This document shows, piece after piece, positions 31,799 through 44,826 of a DNA stretch of 64,000 nucleotides. The notes under the pieces are model-generated. The model saw nothing but the letters and a program-made list of their open reading frames with translations, was not told the origin of the DNA and did no database searches. The translations under genes and the position numbers were made by a program. This DNA is from Adiantum capillus-veneris (lineage: Eukaryota > Streptophyta > Polypodiopsida > Polypodiales > Pteridaceae): the NCBI GenBank assembly GCA_014529385.2, contig CM043944.1, positions 72,285,884-72,349,883 on the forward strand. Direction: 5' to 3'. How positions within the stretch are numbered: position 1 is the stretch's first letter; each line of letters starts with the position of its first letter.

Positions 31799-34402
31799 AT
31801 TTCCCTCTTGAATAACAGGTCTTGATTTTAGGTCTCCTTGTTGGATAGATCTTTAAGGTCTCTTGGGATACTTTCCTGCGACGATAAAATACTGTTCTTC
31901 TTCTTCTTCTCCTCTCGTTGTCTGCTCTTGTGCCCCTGTCCCCTCTCTCCTCTTGTGCCCCTCACAACCGGAGGTATTTTGGGAGTATCAAAAATTTGAA
32001 GGGCATTTTGGGAATTTATGGCAAAGTATTACTGGGGGTGTGTTATCCTCCTCACTATCTCACATGGGCATGGACTGGATGGGATCAATGGCCCACACCC
32101 ATTTAGGGGATCGGGTGTGATATGAGCCTTTCGATGCGACTTTTGTAAATTCGGGAAAATAGGTAAATTCGAGCGCACCAAAACTTGTAAATTCGGGCGC
32201 CCCCTCCCTTGTTCACTTATTTTGTTTAGATTATTTTTGAAATGTGCCTATAGTATCTATATTACTTTTCAACGTTGACAAGCTTGATGCAATATGGAGC
32301 ATGCTTCAGTTAACCCCAAATCAAGCTACAACAAGTGACGCCCCAAAAGTAGGGGTTTCCATTGGATACTTACTACATAACTTGAGGCAAGGTAACAATC
32401 CAAAATCGACATAGGTGATTGTCGGCATCAACAAACGTATGTGCTCCAGTAATTTTTTCTTTTTAAGTATACATCAATGAAAGTTTGTGATCTTGAACTC
32501 GTATTATAAGTTTGTGAAAGCACTAAAGGTATATAGTCTTCAATAGCTCTAGCATAGCCAAGTTTTTTCGATCATAATACAAGTAGTATATATCTTGAGG
32601 TGTGCATAGTTATTGTAGAAATTCTAGTTGATAAGTTTGTTATAACACTAGGAATATTCTTACTGGTTAGCCTTGGCATGCGTACAATTCTTAGATGATA
32701 GACATTCTTGGGTTTACTAGTAAACATATTTACTTACATAAATTGCTATGATAGACATAGTTGTTCCCAGGCTAGCAATGGATATTGGTCGTTGTGCACC
32801 CTAAAAGTGGGTGGGTGGCTAGAGCAACTCTATTGATTCCTAGATTCCATAGTTAGTGGTTATGGGTGGATAAGCTACTTTGCAATATGGCTAGACGAGC
32901 AAAACATGTCTTTGAGATAAGTAGCAACAATATTGATGATTAATATTCCTAGGTAGTATCCAAGGAATACATAATATAAAGAGTGTATGAAGTATAAAGT
33001 GGATATATAGTGTTAATTGGTAAGCTTGGGTACATAATAAATCCATAGTTATTTGAAAATGTGGCTAAACAATAGATGTGTAGAGGAACAGTATTGAAGG
33101 ATCCATAATTATTTTACAATATATCTAAACCATAGATGGCTAGTGAAACACTACTAACGATAATCATCCCTAAGCACTATCCGAGGATATAGTGGGTGCA
33201 TAGTGTTACGTCATTAGGGGTGGATAATAGTAATAGAGTTACTTGGCAATATAGAAATATGGCTAGATCTATAATTTGTGAAAGCTATAGAGGTAGATAG
33301 TTTTAGATAACCATGACATAGCCAAGCTATTTCAATGTTTTATAGTCTTGATACTAGTATGGATAATTATGAGATCATAGACATTCTTGAGCTTAGTAGT
33401 AAACATCTTTACCTTCATAAGTTGTTATGGTAGGTACAATTGTTCTAGGCTAAAGTGATACTATGGAATTCAAGTGCATGTAGGTCACGAGAATAATTGA
33501 AGCTATACTTGACAACCGATGTTGTAAACAAGTACATATGGAAACATAAACTCTTTATGTCATAATAGATAGTGCACGAGGTCTAAAGTGGCTATACAGT
33601 GTTAATTGGTAACCTTGGGTACATAATAGATCCATAGTTATTTGACAACATGGCTAAACAATAGGTGACACGAGAGACAATATTGATGTTTTACAATATA
33701 TTTAAAGCATAGGTGCCTAGTGAAACACTACTAAGGATAATTATCTTGGAGACAATATCTTGATACTAGAAATACTAATTGTCTCGAGGTGTATATGGTG
33801 TAGTTTTTTATATGCATAATTACCTGGCAATGAGGTGCTGCAGCATGAAAAGTCTCTCTCTGTGTTGCCAGTATATGACGTCCCAGATGAGCAGTGTACT
33901 GAAATAAAGGGACACCTGGGTGGTCGGCTGAGGAGAAAGGGTCCCTCCAAAACCACTCACTAGGGTCCCACTACACTCGTGCCAATGGACAACACTCCCA
34001 AGCCCACACCCTCTAGTGGCCAGTCGCAAGAGATGCTGGGTCAGGATCTATGACACAAATCCTCCCACAGATGCCCACCACTCACATCCTCTAAAAACAG
34101 CACTCTGCCACCTGTGGGGCCTCTATTGAGACTCAGTGTAAGTGTCCCTCACCCTACCTCTATGATGTCCTATGATGTCCCTACGCATACTCTACCTCTA
34201 TGATGTCCTATGATGTCCTGACGCATGCTCTGCACCCCTCTCATGCCTTCAACCAATATCTCAAAAACTAAACTGTGAACCCATACAAAGTTTGATTTTA
34301 TGGACTTCCCGAAGGATATTTTTACAAAATTTGACATACTTTCAATAATGTTACACTATTTTCCACAAAATTTGGATGCGTTTTCTCCCTTGCCTCTTGT
34401 AG
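31799..34402 (+). repeat. AT-rich repeat block upstream of CACTA copy 2
   Basis: Matches 49,510-52,009. At least three diverged copies of a ~580-bp motif (CCATAGTTA...ATATGGCTA, TGTTAATTGGTAA..TTGGGTACATAAT, ACACTACTAA) are seen near 32,855, 33,040 and 33,630. No gene is recognised; open frames near 31,863-32,120 lie in a low-complexity CT-rich stretch. Confidence 0.75.
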
Positions 34403-36754
34403 GGTGACCCAATAATTTTTTCTGTTCTTCTACATTGGGATGGGTTCCAAGCTGCTGCTACAACACAAAAGCATAGTGCTGTGGTGGAAATAGTTATCAT
34501 GAATGGCGGGAAAAGGTCAATTGTTGAACCTATTCCAGTTATTTTCTTGCCCTTGTCTCATAAGGAGCTAGAAAGAAAGCATGGTGATGTATTATCATTT
34601 TTCCTTCAACCATTATTGGTTGAGCTTGAAACATCCTTTCTAGATGGATTTGATGTTGATTATGAGGTGCCCAATGAAGCAATTTGCAATGGCCTTCAAG
34701 AGGGAACAAGGCTAAGATGTATATTGATTGTTTGTACCGGCGATCATCCTGCTCAGTGCAAACTAGGTCAAGTGAAAGATGGTGGAATGTCCTTTTGTAG
34801 GTGAGACAAGGCGATGGCAGAGTTAAGGCAAGATGGTAATGGTACACAACGTTATGTTTACTCAAATAATAGATATCAAGGAAGATATCTTCCTGAGGAA
34901 CGACATGTAGATGACTTGTGGAATAGTATTAGGATGTCCAAACGATGTACAACAAAGGAGAAGGTGGGGGAGACTTTAAGAGATGGAGGTCTAGCAGGTG
35001 AATCGGTGTTGTGGAGACTCTTTCATCTCTATGGATTTGACATCTCGAGAGACCTTGTGTATGACGTCATGCATATACTACCTTTAAATCCCTTTCAAAA
35101 GTACATAAAGAGATTAATGTCATTGGCCTCTTCGCAATTCAAGAAGAAGATTGATGTTGCTGTTAAAGAGGTTGCAGACTCTATTCCAAGGCCTATCTTG
35201 CATGCGGGTAGATGGCCAAAACGTGCCTCGACACAGTTCAAAATGTTTAAAGCAGAGGAATGCCAAAAATTCATTCAATGGTGTCTACCACATGTTCTTA
35301 ATGTGGTAGATGGAATTAGCAAAGAGGACAAATAACTTGGGATACTTTTGGTGGATATTGCCCACATGTTTTTTGACTGTAGTCGAGAAAAGGGTTGGAG
35401 CCAAGAATACATTGATGTTTGCCGCTCTTTATTCCTATCATGGAGAATCCTTTATGAGGAGTACTATGGTGCCAATTCTTCTCCACTAGAACATGTAGCA
35501 GGTATGGTTAGGTCAAAATTAACTAGCTTGGTAGTACAAAAGCTTTTGATAGTAAGCATCTAAAGCTTTTGATACTTACTGATGGATTTTTTCTTTTCAA
35601 TTGTTTTGAAGGTAATGGAGAGATTTTGGATGATGTTTAACGTCATGGCTCTCATGATGGCACATGGTGTTTTAAGCATGAGAGAGATATTTCAAACTAC
35701 TTGAGAATACGTACCAACAACAAATCGACTGAAATATCTTATAGCAAATACCATAGTCGGGTTTTGTGTACAAACGTACACAAACAATTGAATTTAGAGC
35801 ATAATGGTCTCACAAGTTGCCAAACAGATATGATTCTTATACATTCATGCTTGATCTTGCCTGAAAATCTCATTCATGGAGCAAGAGATAGGTGTTTTGA
35901 GATACACGAGAAATGCGCCCTTCATACATCTTCTGAGAAGAAGGCTAAGGATGTCTGGAATGCTTCTCTTCGATTATTACCATGCCCATGCCAAATCATG
36001 ATCAAGAAAAAGGGAGTTTTTGTGGGAGCAAAAAAACCAAAGCCGATAGAGCTTGACACATTGGAGATAAATGGCATGATATATTTTTGGCTGAAGAGAG
36101 ATGGATATGCATTCACACTGGGTGGGATCAACCCATATGTGTTTTTTTTACACCAAAGTATTTATGAACAATGTGAAGTATACATTGGGTGAGTTTGTAG
36201 TCATCCATGTGTGCAATGATGCAGGAGAAGTGATCGTTTATAGAGGATGTCTAGAAAAGGTATTTGCTCACGAACAACGGGGAGAAGTCAATGTATTTGT
36301 TGTGGTAAAAAGTTTATTAGATAGACCCAATATGTTTCACGACAACTCTGGAATGTGCCTTATTCACAAGAGCCAAAAGTCTAATTGTGGTATCATAGTT
36401 CAACCTATTGAGTGTTTGCGTTGCAAATTCTTTTGGCTTCGCACACAATCGGATGAGCATGAGATACTTTATGAAACTAGTTGTCTCAAAGTTATCTCAA
36501 GGTTATTATCTCGAGGCAAGGTAGGGTGTGTCCCACAATGGCTTGAGAAGGGTGACCTTGTCCTTGCAAGGCAGAGAGAAGATTTGAATAACAATGCATT
36601 TGTGAGAAGTGTGGATATTGACGAGAAGAAGGCACTTTTAACATGGGAAGATGAGCAACATGGAAAAGATTTGGTGGATTGGAGACACATATATAAGGTT
36701 ATGCAAGGTATTATCTATACAAAGATACATCTATCGTTACTTTTGTGTATTTAA
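34403..36754 (+). pseudogene. CACTA (tnp2-type) transposase pseudogene, copy 2 (best preserved)
   Basis: Exon from 34,403 after acceptor CTCTTGTAG. LHWDGFQAAATTQK, then an unbroken stretch through LFLPLSHKELE-type sequence, LLVELETSFLDGFDVDY and CTGDHPAQCKLGQ. TGA at 34,802, then LRQDGNGTQRYVYSNNRYQG, LYGFDISRDLVYDVMHILPL (DxxH) and GRWPKRASTQFK. TAA at 35,333, then VDIAHMFFDCSREKGW, intron 35,502-35,611, and TAA at 35,638. It keeps a 160-bp coding segment (36,091-36,250) missing from copies 1 and 3: TLGEFVVIHVCNDAGEVIVY before HEQRGEVNVFVV. A frameshift lies in the T8 run near 36,140. It ends in the Tudor-like GDLVLARQ...DWRHIYKV stretch. A last small exon after an intron 36,708-36,808 is possible. 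Confidence 0.9.
35502..35611 (+). other. Predicted 110-bp intron in CACTA copy 2
   Basis: GTATGG donor and TTTTGAAG acceptor as in copy 1; here the branch-like site reads TACTGAT. Confidence 0.75.
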
Positions 36755-38650
36755 CTACTTTTCTTGGAGTCATGCTTTTAATGATTTTTTTAATAATGGT
36801 TGTTGTAGGTTGTCATGCGCATTACAATGCGGAGGCGACTTGAATTTGGACTTCTAAGCCGCCTAATAAAACTATTGTATTTGTGCTACCTAGTCTAGAT
36901 TTTGTCAACCAATGTTAGATTGTACCTCATGTGGACTCCCTACATTGGCTAGATGTGGAATTTTTTGCCAGTCTATTTATTTCGATATGTAATCGTTTAT
37001 CTATGTCATGTTTATGGTCGACGGTTAAATCATATCAGCACATGTTGGCTACCTGGTTACTCAGGTTTCCAAGTTCAAGTTTTGATGTTTACTTTTATTT
37101 GAAAAGTAATTTTTAGATGTATTTTCTTTTTTGACAAGTTTTATACTATATGCATCTTTCTAAAATCAATAATATTACTAATGTGTCAATGATAATCTTC
37201 TGTTGCAACTGTTAGAATCTTTTTGCAGCTTGTTTTTATTGGTGCTGATGACATGCACAAAACCGTTGTTGAAGCAGATGGGTTAGCCTATTGGGAGAGA
37301 AATCTACCTGCTACTATCCATCCAGCATTCATGCCATCGTGATGCCTTTGAGTTCACAATAGTCTGGTTGGCACAAATACCCCTCACACTGCAGCGCTGC
37401 CTGTGTGTGTGTGTGTGTGTGTGCACGCAAACGCCTACTCATGCTCAGAATGTCCTGAAACATGCACCCAACTGCCTTACATCCAGAGTCGACACTAAGC
37501 CATGCTGCAAAAGCAATCCGAGTGCATAGCCCAAGCGACTATTTTTAGGCATGCGAGATTTGGCAGGCCAACGCTAGTCATCTGTATTTTTTTATTTAGC
37601 GCTGCTATAGACGTTGTATTAGTAGCACTAGCGAGCAGAGGTTATCTGTATGCAGGCAACTGCATCTACAAGAAATATAAGGTGCAACCCATAGGTGCCC
37701 AAGGAAGAATTTCGTAATAATCTTATGGTTTTGTTTAAAATAATGTCATCAATAGAAAATAGTAACAGTAATGCTATACTCAATTGATTTTCTTGGGATG
37801 AACATGATGACAAAGTTGAAATATTGCTGATAATGTTTTATCGTTGCTACCTTAATAGCAATTTGTGTTGTAGCTCCTCCTTGGTTGGACACACATAATG
37901 TTAGTTCACACCTCTCGTTGGCTGTTGGGTCAAGTTTGATGGCCCAGAGTCTTTGCACATGTTGAAAAATTGGACGCTTCATCTGCAGCCACTCAAAATT
38001 GATTACTTTTTCTTCACTTCTACACCAAAAAATATTTAAAAGTGATTTTATTACCGGTTGCTCGTGATTGTCAACTAATCTTGTTATCAGTGATTACAGG
38101 TCTTTCTTTGTTATCAATTATGACCATGGTTCCTAATGATAGTTACAACGTCATGATGATTATGTACAGTGATAAAGTGGATGCAAGGTGTTTTGAACTT
38201 GCATGGTTACAACATGGACCTATGGTACTTTGACCTGCAATATGGTAGCGACGTGGATCTATATTGTCATGTTTTTTATTTTTTAATAGAAAGCGTCTGT
38301 GATGCCAAGGTACGTGACACCGTGATGATTATTGGTATTTCAAAGTTTTTCTTTGTTGAAAGCGTCTCTAATGCCACCATAATGCCATGCTACGTGAACC
38401 CATGATGATTATTCCTATTTCAAAGTTTTTCTAAGTGTCTGTAATGTCATGGTACATAAACCATGATGATGATTGTCTGTAATGCCATGGTACGTAAATC
38501 CATGACGAGGATTGTTGTCTTTGTATATATGTGTGCACATGTCTACGTAAATCCCAATATGTTTATTACATGCTGTCTTTGTATATATGTGTGCACATGT
38601 GATTACGTCGATATTAGATTTGTTTCTATGTTATTTGCACATGTGATTGC
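36755..38650. repeat. Unit 2 tail with a ~3.3-kb internal deletion
   Basis: Follows units 0 and 3 up to TTTTTGCAGCT (37,228), then jumps to TGTTTTTATTGGTGCTGATG, which in unit 0 is at about 3,543. The lost stretch equals about 200-3,542 of unit 0. A (GT)n tract lies at 37,402-37,422. A ~58-bp local duplication around TCTTTGTATATATGTGTGC (38,518 and 38,576) is private to this copy. Confidence 0.88.
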
Positions 38651-41600
38651 TGTTGAGCTTATATGTGAAGCTACTCAATATATGGATTCTCTATATATGG
38701 CACCCAGGTCCCCTCTATACATACATCATCTCATGTGTGTATTCTACACACTTTGGCATTCTATTTATGTGCTCTCTCTTTCTCTCTCAACATGGTATAA
38801 GAGTGGGACGTTTTTGTTTTCGATTTTTCTCCTCATTGATCGTTGAAAACGATTTTGCAAAAACTACTCTTCTCGTAATTGAATTTTTCTCCTAATTGAG
38901 ATTGATTTTGCAGAAACAGCTTTCTTAGGCATTGGAATTGATGTGGTCTACAACTTTGCAGAAGAAAGTTTTTTCAAATTCTGCATTGATTTTGAGTTAT
39001 TGTTTGCAGACTGCGTACATGCCTGAAAAGCAACTTTCGTTTTTGGTTTTTTTATTTTTATGCTAATTGAGAATGATTTTGTAGAAACTATTCGCTCGAG
39101 CCATCGGAATTGATATTATGTAAGACTTTGCAGAAGAAACTTTCTCTAAATTCTGCACCGATTTTGGGTTATCGTTCTCGTACTGCGAATATGTTTGAAA
39201 AGCAAATTTTACTTTTTGCTTTTGATTTTCCTCATAACTGAAAACTTCTCAATTATATTTTCTCTTCATCAATCATATATTTGTTACTGACGTAACTTTG
39301 CTGCAGAAGCCAGTTACATATCGTTCCGATTCAGTCGAGCCGTTGATGATCGTCCAAATTCTATCGAGCTAGTGTTGGTACATGATCTTTTGTTATATGA
39401 TATACTCGTTCATTGATTCTCGTATAATTATTATTTTAGAGATATAGTTTACATCGTGTTATTGATAATCTCTCGTTGATACCATAGTGATTTTGATGGT
39501 ACCATGATGATGTTTTGTTAGTACTTTGGTCATGGTGATTTTTGATGATACCATGATGATATTTCGTTGATACCATGGTTATTCTTGGTGATGCCATGAT
39601 GATATTTCATTGATTCCATGGTTATTCTTGGTCATATCATGATGTTGTTTCGTTGATTCCATGGTTATTCTCTGTGAGGTCCCCACCCCGCCGTTTCCAA
39701 TGGCGGATCTGATGGTGAACCCGGTGGCCACTAGATCTATTGCGGAAGCAAACAAAATGGTTCAGGATTCGACTAGCGGACGATCTCTCATCACAAAGTG
39801 AGTCGAGTTCGAGCCTACTAGCAGGGAGATCTAGCTCCACCTCACAGGGGAAGTGTACTCGAACTATCTAGCGATCCTAAGACCCACCTTCCAAGAGGAG
39901 AGAAACCCCGAGCGCCTTTTTCCCCATGTTTCAGAGGCATGTACACTCGAGATTTCACTGCTCTAGGGGCAATGAGTATTACTAATATCGAAGTAAGCAC
40001 AATGGGGACAGAGAGTTCCCGACCAATCGGGACCACCCATCTCGTAGGCATTGGCAACCTGAGCCAAGCCCCCACTTTCCACCCCCACACTCACACTTCC
40101 TTGTGTGACCTAATTACTACCACAAAGGTTGTTCAACATAAAGATTCCTTGTTTAATTCCGAATCACATTGTTCGTTAATACAGCCCTTCAACCAGTATT
40201 GCAAACAACACCAAGACAGAATTCTAGTAAAAATTCTACTCAAACTTATTCATAAAAATTCCAATGTTCTGGAGGTACAACATCCCCCCTCCAGCGAGAG
40301 TTTACTCCTCCCGTTGTCACCTAGCTGCCCATACAACTAGGTATGTCCACCGCATAGAAATCACGACATGGACATTCCCACCGCTTAACCAGCAGACGTG
40401 GGTATCCATCGCTTAACCAGCAGTCGTGGATTCAAGAGCCCTTAACCAGGAACTCTGCCCCTGTGATCAGGAGGGGGTTCATGACTAATTCAACATTCGA
40501 AATAGAATGAACATGCCGAGCTAAATTTTCCCTAGCAGACATTCTTTCCTATTGCAAACAACATTCCCATCAATCATTTCCTTCCTACTTTAGAACTTAA
40601 TGTACAATGCTTTCAATGCCGAGGTTTCCGTCGGATTTCTCCAACATGTTTGGGGATATGAGCATTAACTAACTAGCGTATGCAATGTTAGTTTAAACAA
40701 CTTGAATAAAAATATGATCTACCTCTTCCCCTTCTTCATCGATGGCCCGTGAGATAGCCGGTATTTGTCCCTCCATGGGAGCCTTCCCCTTCCCGTTGAC
40801 ATTGCTCGTTCCTGCCTCGCGATCGTGGGCACCGCCGAAGCGAGTCCTCTTAACCGGGGCCATTTATCACTACTTTAAATGATTAGCTTGGAGAAAGAGC
40901 TAAGGTTCGCAAGCATCATAACAGTCCAATGGGTAGATTAGTGACATCCATTAATCCCTCCTATATGAGAGTCTAGATTTCTTTCATAAAGCAATCATTA
41001 AGGATGGCACATAATCCTATGGGAACCGGCTCTAAGATAATTATTGGGCTTACATGATCAAGAATAATTAGGATTTCACTATTGGATCTACCAGAGAATT
41101 GGATTAAGTATGATTAAACTATTTCCTAGCAATTAGATGATGCAGATTTACCCTATGCATATGTGTGAGGAAAAACCAATTCTTAGAGACTTATTGACGG
41201 ATTAATTTCTCCGTAATTACATCTTAATGCATAAGAGAAATGAATTCAATTAATCTACAATGTTAATGAGTGATTACAATAGTGATTCTCTTCAATCTGC
41301 ACAAATACTAGCTTACCGATTAATTACCATGCTATCTAGAGAGAGAAAATTCTGGTAATTAGCTCTAATCATTAATTGAGAGTGATGAATGGCTGATAAT
41401 TCGGCTATGGAATGCTGATTACATAATAGAATACGGTTAATGAGAATTTAGAGAGTAATTATAGAGAATTACGACTAGGAATAAGTATAATAGACGAGAA
41501 ATTTAGATGGTAATGAAAAGGATTTCCAGAAGGCATTAATTAAACCGTGGTTACCGAGATTAAGGACTGATAATCCTCTCAATTCTCTGATCTAATTGAG

Positions 41601-43356
41601 CTTCTTGATGCGAGAATTCGACAGCACCTCCCTCCTTTCTTCTCCTTCAAAAGGTGTGTGTTCCGGCAGCACCTTCCCAGAGTGTGTGTAGGTGTGTGTG
41701 TGTGTGCACTGTGTGTGTGTGAGCATATGTGTGTGTGTGTGTTTGTGCAGGCATTTAAATAGGCTCCTACAGGCTGAAAATCGACCAGCCCTGCTATTAG
41801 CATCTGGAGGAGCACTCAATTCACTGCATTGGCAAGTCTAGTTGCCTACTCACCAAGTGTCAGGTTGGCTAGTTTAACTGACTCTAAGACTTAGTTACTG
41901 GCTTGGAAACTTTCCCAGGACTCCCACAAAGCAAGAGGGCGCCCCCTAGCTGCTATAGCTGATCTGGAGTGGGCTGGAACCTGTTCCCACACAGTTCCGG
42001 GCCCCCGGTACCTCCCCGGACAATTTTTAGGAAAATTGGTTCTAGGCTAAAACGGGTCATACGAGTCGGATTTTGATGCCGAAAATTGCTATTCAAAGCT
42101 CTAACTAAGACATATTGGCCCGAGTACCTGCCATATTTAGCAGTCCCCGGGGTCCGAAAATGCATTTTTTTCAAATTCGGGGTACTGGTGTAGATTTTCG
42201 AGACGGTCAACACTAGACGGGTCGGGTGACCAAAAAACTTACTATATTTGGAAAATTTTCACAAAAATTATTTTAATTCACATTTCGAAGCTTTATGACA
42301 TTTTAAACATCATGGCACTAACAGAATTCGGAAAACTGCTAAAAATAGTAACTTTTTTTCCATTATGATCATTTCATTGTACAAGGGTGCTCTTTTTGGT
42401 TGGGGTCAGAGACCTTACATTCTCGGTGATACCATGATGTTGTTTCATTGATACCATGGTTATTCTCGGTGATACCATGATGTTGTTTCGTTGATATAGT
42501 GATTATTCTCAGTGATATCATGATGTTTCGTTGATACCATGGTTATTCTCGGTGATACCATGACGTTGTTTCGTTGATACAATGATTATTCTATGATGCT
42601 TTTCATTGATACCATAATGATTTATTCATTTTTATTGATACAATGATGATATTTTGTTAATACTTTGATGATACTCATTGATATCACTACGTTGAAAAAT
42701 GTCGTTTTATGTAGTATATACACATGTCATTTGCATCACGTAATCACGCATCTTTTACTTTTACATTCATACTTATATGTTGTCGTACGTATATATGTCG
42801 TCAAAAGAGTGGCGTCGCGAACCATCTCTTATGGCATTGTGAATGTAATTATTTCACTAACGATGCTAATAATTTTCATGACTATGTTTTTTGAGTCTAC
42901 GATCTATGTAGGATTGATCAAAGAATTGACTTCATGAAGACAAACTTGGTGACAATAAAAGATTTATGAAGACATGTTTGGTCATGCCATATTGATGACA
43001 AGCTACACAACAGATTCACGGAGACACTTTTGATTACGAGCTAATCGATAGCCTTTACACCTCTTTATTGAATGTTTGTATTCATTATTGTATTTGATAG
43101 GATAGGAGTAATGTAACTCCTCATAAAACATTCATTAAAGGAGTGATGTAGCTCCTCACAAAATATTCATTGTAAAAGGAGTGATGTAGCTCCTCATTAA
43201 CATTTGTACATTCAATGATTTTTATAATATAATGGTGGGTGTATATAGAGCTGTGGGTTTTTCCCTTGATCCCCCAAGGGTTTTTTCATCCACAGTTAGG
43301 GACCCTTATTTGAGCGGGGGTGTTGAGCTTATATGTGAAGCTACTCAATATATGGC
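38651..43356 (+). mobile_element. TR-1, unit 2 copy, split by a 2.75-kb insertion and 3'-truncated
   Basis: 5' LTR 38,651-38,792, primer site TGGTATAAGAGTGGG at 38,793, the same target base context ATTGC (38,646-38,650), the 43-bp repeat, the hairpin trio (43,104-43,194), the polypurine tract, and the first 36 bp of the 3' LTR (43,321-43,356). It sits at the same site as in unit 0, so insertion came before duplication. Confidence 0.92.
39673..42419. mobile_element. Probable solo LTR (2,747 bp) inside TR-1
   Basis: Absent from the unit 0 copy of TR-1, which gives the empty site. Ends TGTGAGGTC...GACCTTACA (TG..CA, 9-bp inverted ends with one mismatch), flanked by the 5-bp duplication TTCTC (39,668-39,672 and 42,420-42,424). 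No gag/pol motifs, no second LTR, no primer site. It is GC-richer than its surroundings, with a (GT)n tract (about 41,690-41,742) and a TTTAAATAG box (41,754). It could instead be a non-autonomous element; orientation is undetermined. Open frames inside (e.g. 39,939-40,340) have no known domain. Confidence 0.75.
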
Positions 43357-43375
43357 ACTCAATATACTCAATATA
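43357..43375. other. 19-bp filler at a deletion joint
   Basis: ACTCAATATACTCAATATA: two copies of the ACTCAATATA found a few bases earlier in the LTR (43,343). It joins the truncated TR-1 3' LTR to flank equivalent to 9,404. The corresponding ~2.5 kb present in unit 0 (6,864-9,403) is missing. Confidence 0.85.
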
Positions 43376-44419
43376 GTTGTGATGCCAAACCCTTGACACC
43401 TCTTATCAAGGGTAACAAAAGGCCTTGCCATTGCATCATCACAACCTTGTCCTACTTTACTTTGGACAGTTCTGCAAAAAATATTACAATGTAGAAATAA
43501 AATCGCTAATTCAAACGTACTTATCAATCCGCCTTGAAAGGTACAAGATATGACCTCCTTGAGAGCTATGCTGATAAAAACTTGGTCGCCATAAACCCTT
43601 GCTATTGGATCTTGTGAGACCGCAAGATCTTGAAATTGCATGGAACCAGAACCACAAGCAGTACCACTTTCTACAAATAATTGACAACAATCAAAACATA
43701 AAAATCTAAATAAATTGTACCAGATGAGATTCAACTTGACTCCATTGTTGGATTGAGTCAATAGATCGATAGATCATTGCATGTCAATGCTTCTCAATGG
43801 CCAGCACCATGTTTCTTGCACGGATTTTGTAGGAGTTTTATACTTTCTTGTGACCTTGTCTTTACTCTTTTACAAAATTTGAGGTGAGCTTTGGATCGAT
43901 CTTATCTCGCTGCAAACACCATATTAGTCAATTTGGGAATCTCCCAATTTCCACTTTCAAAAAGAGCTTAAGATTTGATCACATGGACAAATCTTAGCCA
44001 AAGTTTTGAGAGCATGGCTTGAAAGATCTTTTCAAGTACTACCATATGGAAGGCTTTTTTCTTAAAAAATAAATTGAGATTTGTCTATATAGTCAAATAT
44101 TCAAGACATTGGTGATTTCCAAATTAGCTATAAAGTCTCAAACTCTCTACATAAGGTGTTTGCAAGTTTTTTCCTCTTTGGTGGACGTACCCATTGCAAT
44201 TCTGTAGGTTTTTTCCTCCTTGGTAGCTATCACTTGTTGTCTCCATGTACATGCTCTTCAAATATAGTCTAGCCAGCTCTAGCCGTGGGCTTTGGCCCTT
44301 AACTAAGGGTGCCTTTTTCTGCTAAAAAAACATTTGGATTTCTTTTTTTTTTCTCTGCAAGACATGGCAACACTCACAGCAATGTGCAGGTGGAAGGGGA
44401 AAAGTACACCGGTTCCATG
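43376..44419. repeat. Flank between TR elements and copia (unit 2 copy)
   Basis: Matches 9,404-10,448. Contains the unit 2 version of the unrecognised minus-strand open frame (43,345-43,761). Confidence 0.85.
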
Positions 44420-44428
44420 TGTTGAGAT

Positions 44429-44493
<65 letters not shown>

Positions 44494-44595
44494 ACACACC
44501 ATGTATGCTCCCAAAGACTGATTCATATTGAGGACAAGATACAAATATATAGGTGAGACCAAACTGAGTAGAGTGAGCCATATATAGATCCAACA
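44420..44595 (-). repeat. Copia 3' LTR with (GA)n (unit 2)
   Basis: 176 bp with a ~59-bp GA tract (44,431-44,489). Abuts the polypurine tract complement CCCCCACTCAAAC (44,596). Confidence 0.92.
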
Positions 44596-44661
44596 CCCCC
44601 ACTCAAACAAAGGTCTCCAGCTTTGGATGAAAAAACCCTTGGGGAGTTTAAGGGAAAAAAC
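44596..44661 (-). promoter_or_regulatory. Pre-polypurine module and polypurine tract of copia
   Basis: On the minus strand: GGTTTTTTCCCTT, CCCCAAGGGTTTTTTCATCC, AAAGCTGGAGACC, TTTGAGTGGGGG, then the LTR. Shares this layout with the non-coding TR elements (6,760-6,827; 7,330-7,396; 43,253-43,320; minus 21,931-21,998). Confidence 0.85.
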
Positions 44662-44826
44662 CAAGCCCCTATACAATGTGAAAATATGAAACAGTGATGA
44701 TGATGTGAAATTGAATTGTGCATCTATGTACAAATATACAAGTGACTCAAAGATCACAATGTGCAGATGTGGAGTGTGCATAGTGCATGGTAACTATAGG
44801 ATTACAATGTCATATGTACAAAGCTA

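Noticed and set aside
39939-40340. 133-codon open frame in the 2.75-kb insertion
   Set aside because: No recognisable domain or start context; fits chance openness in a GC-richer LTR.
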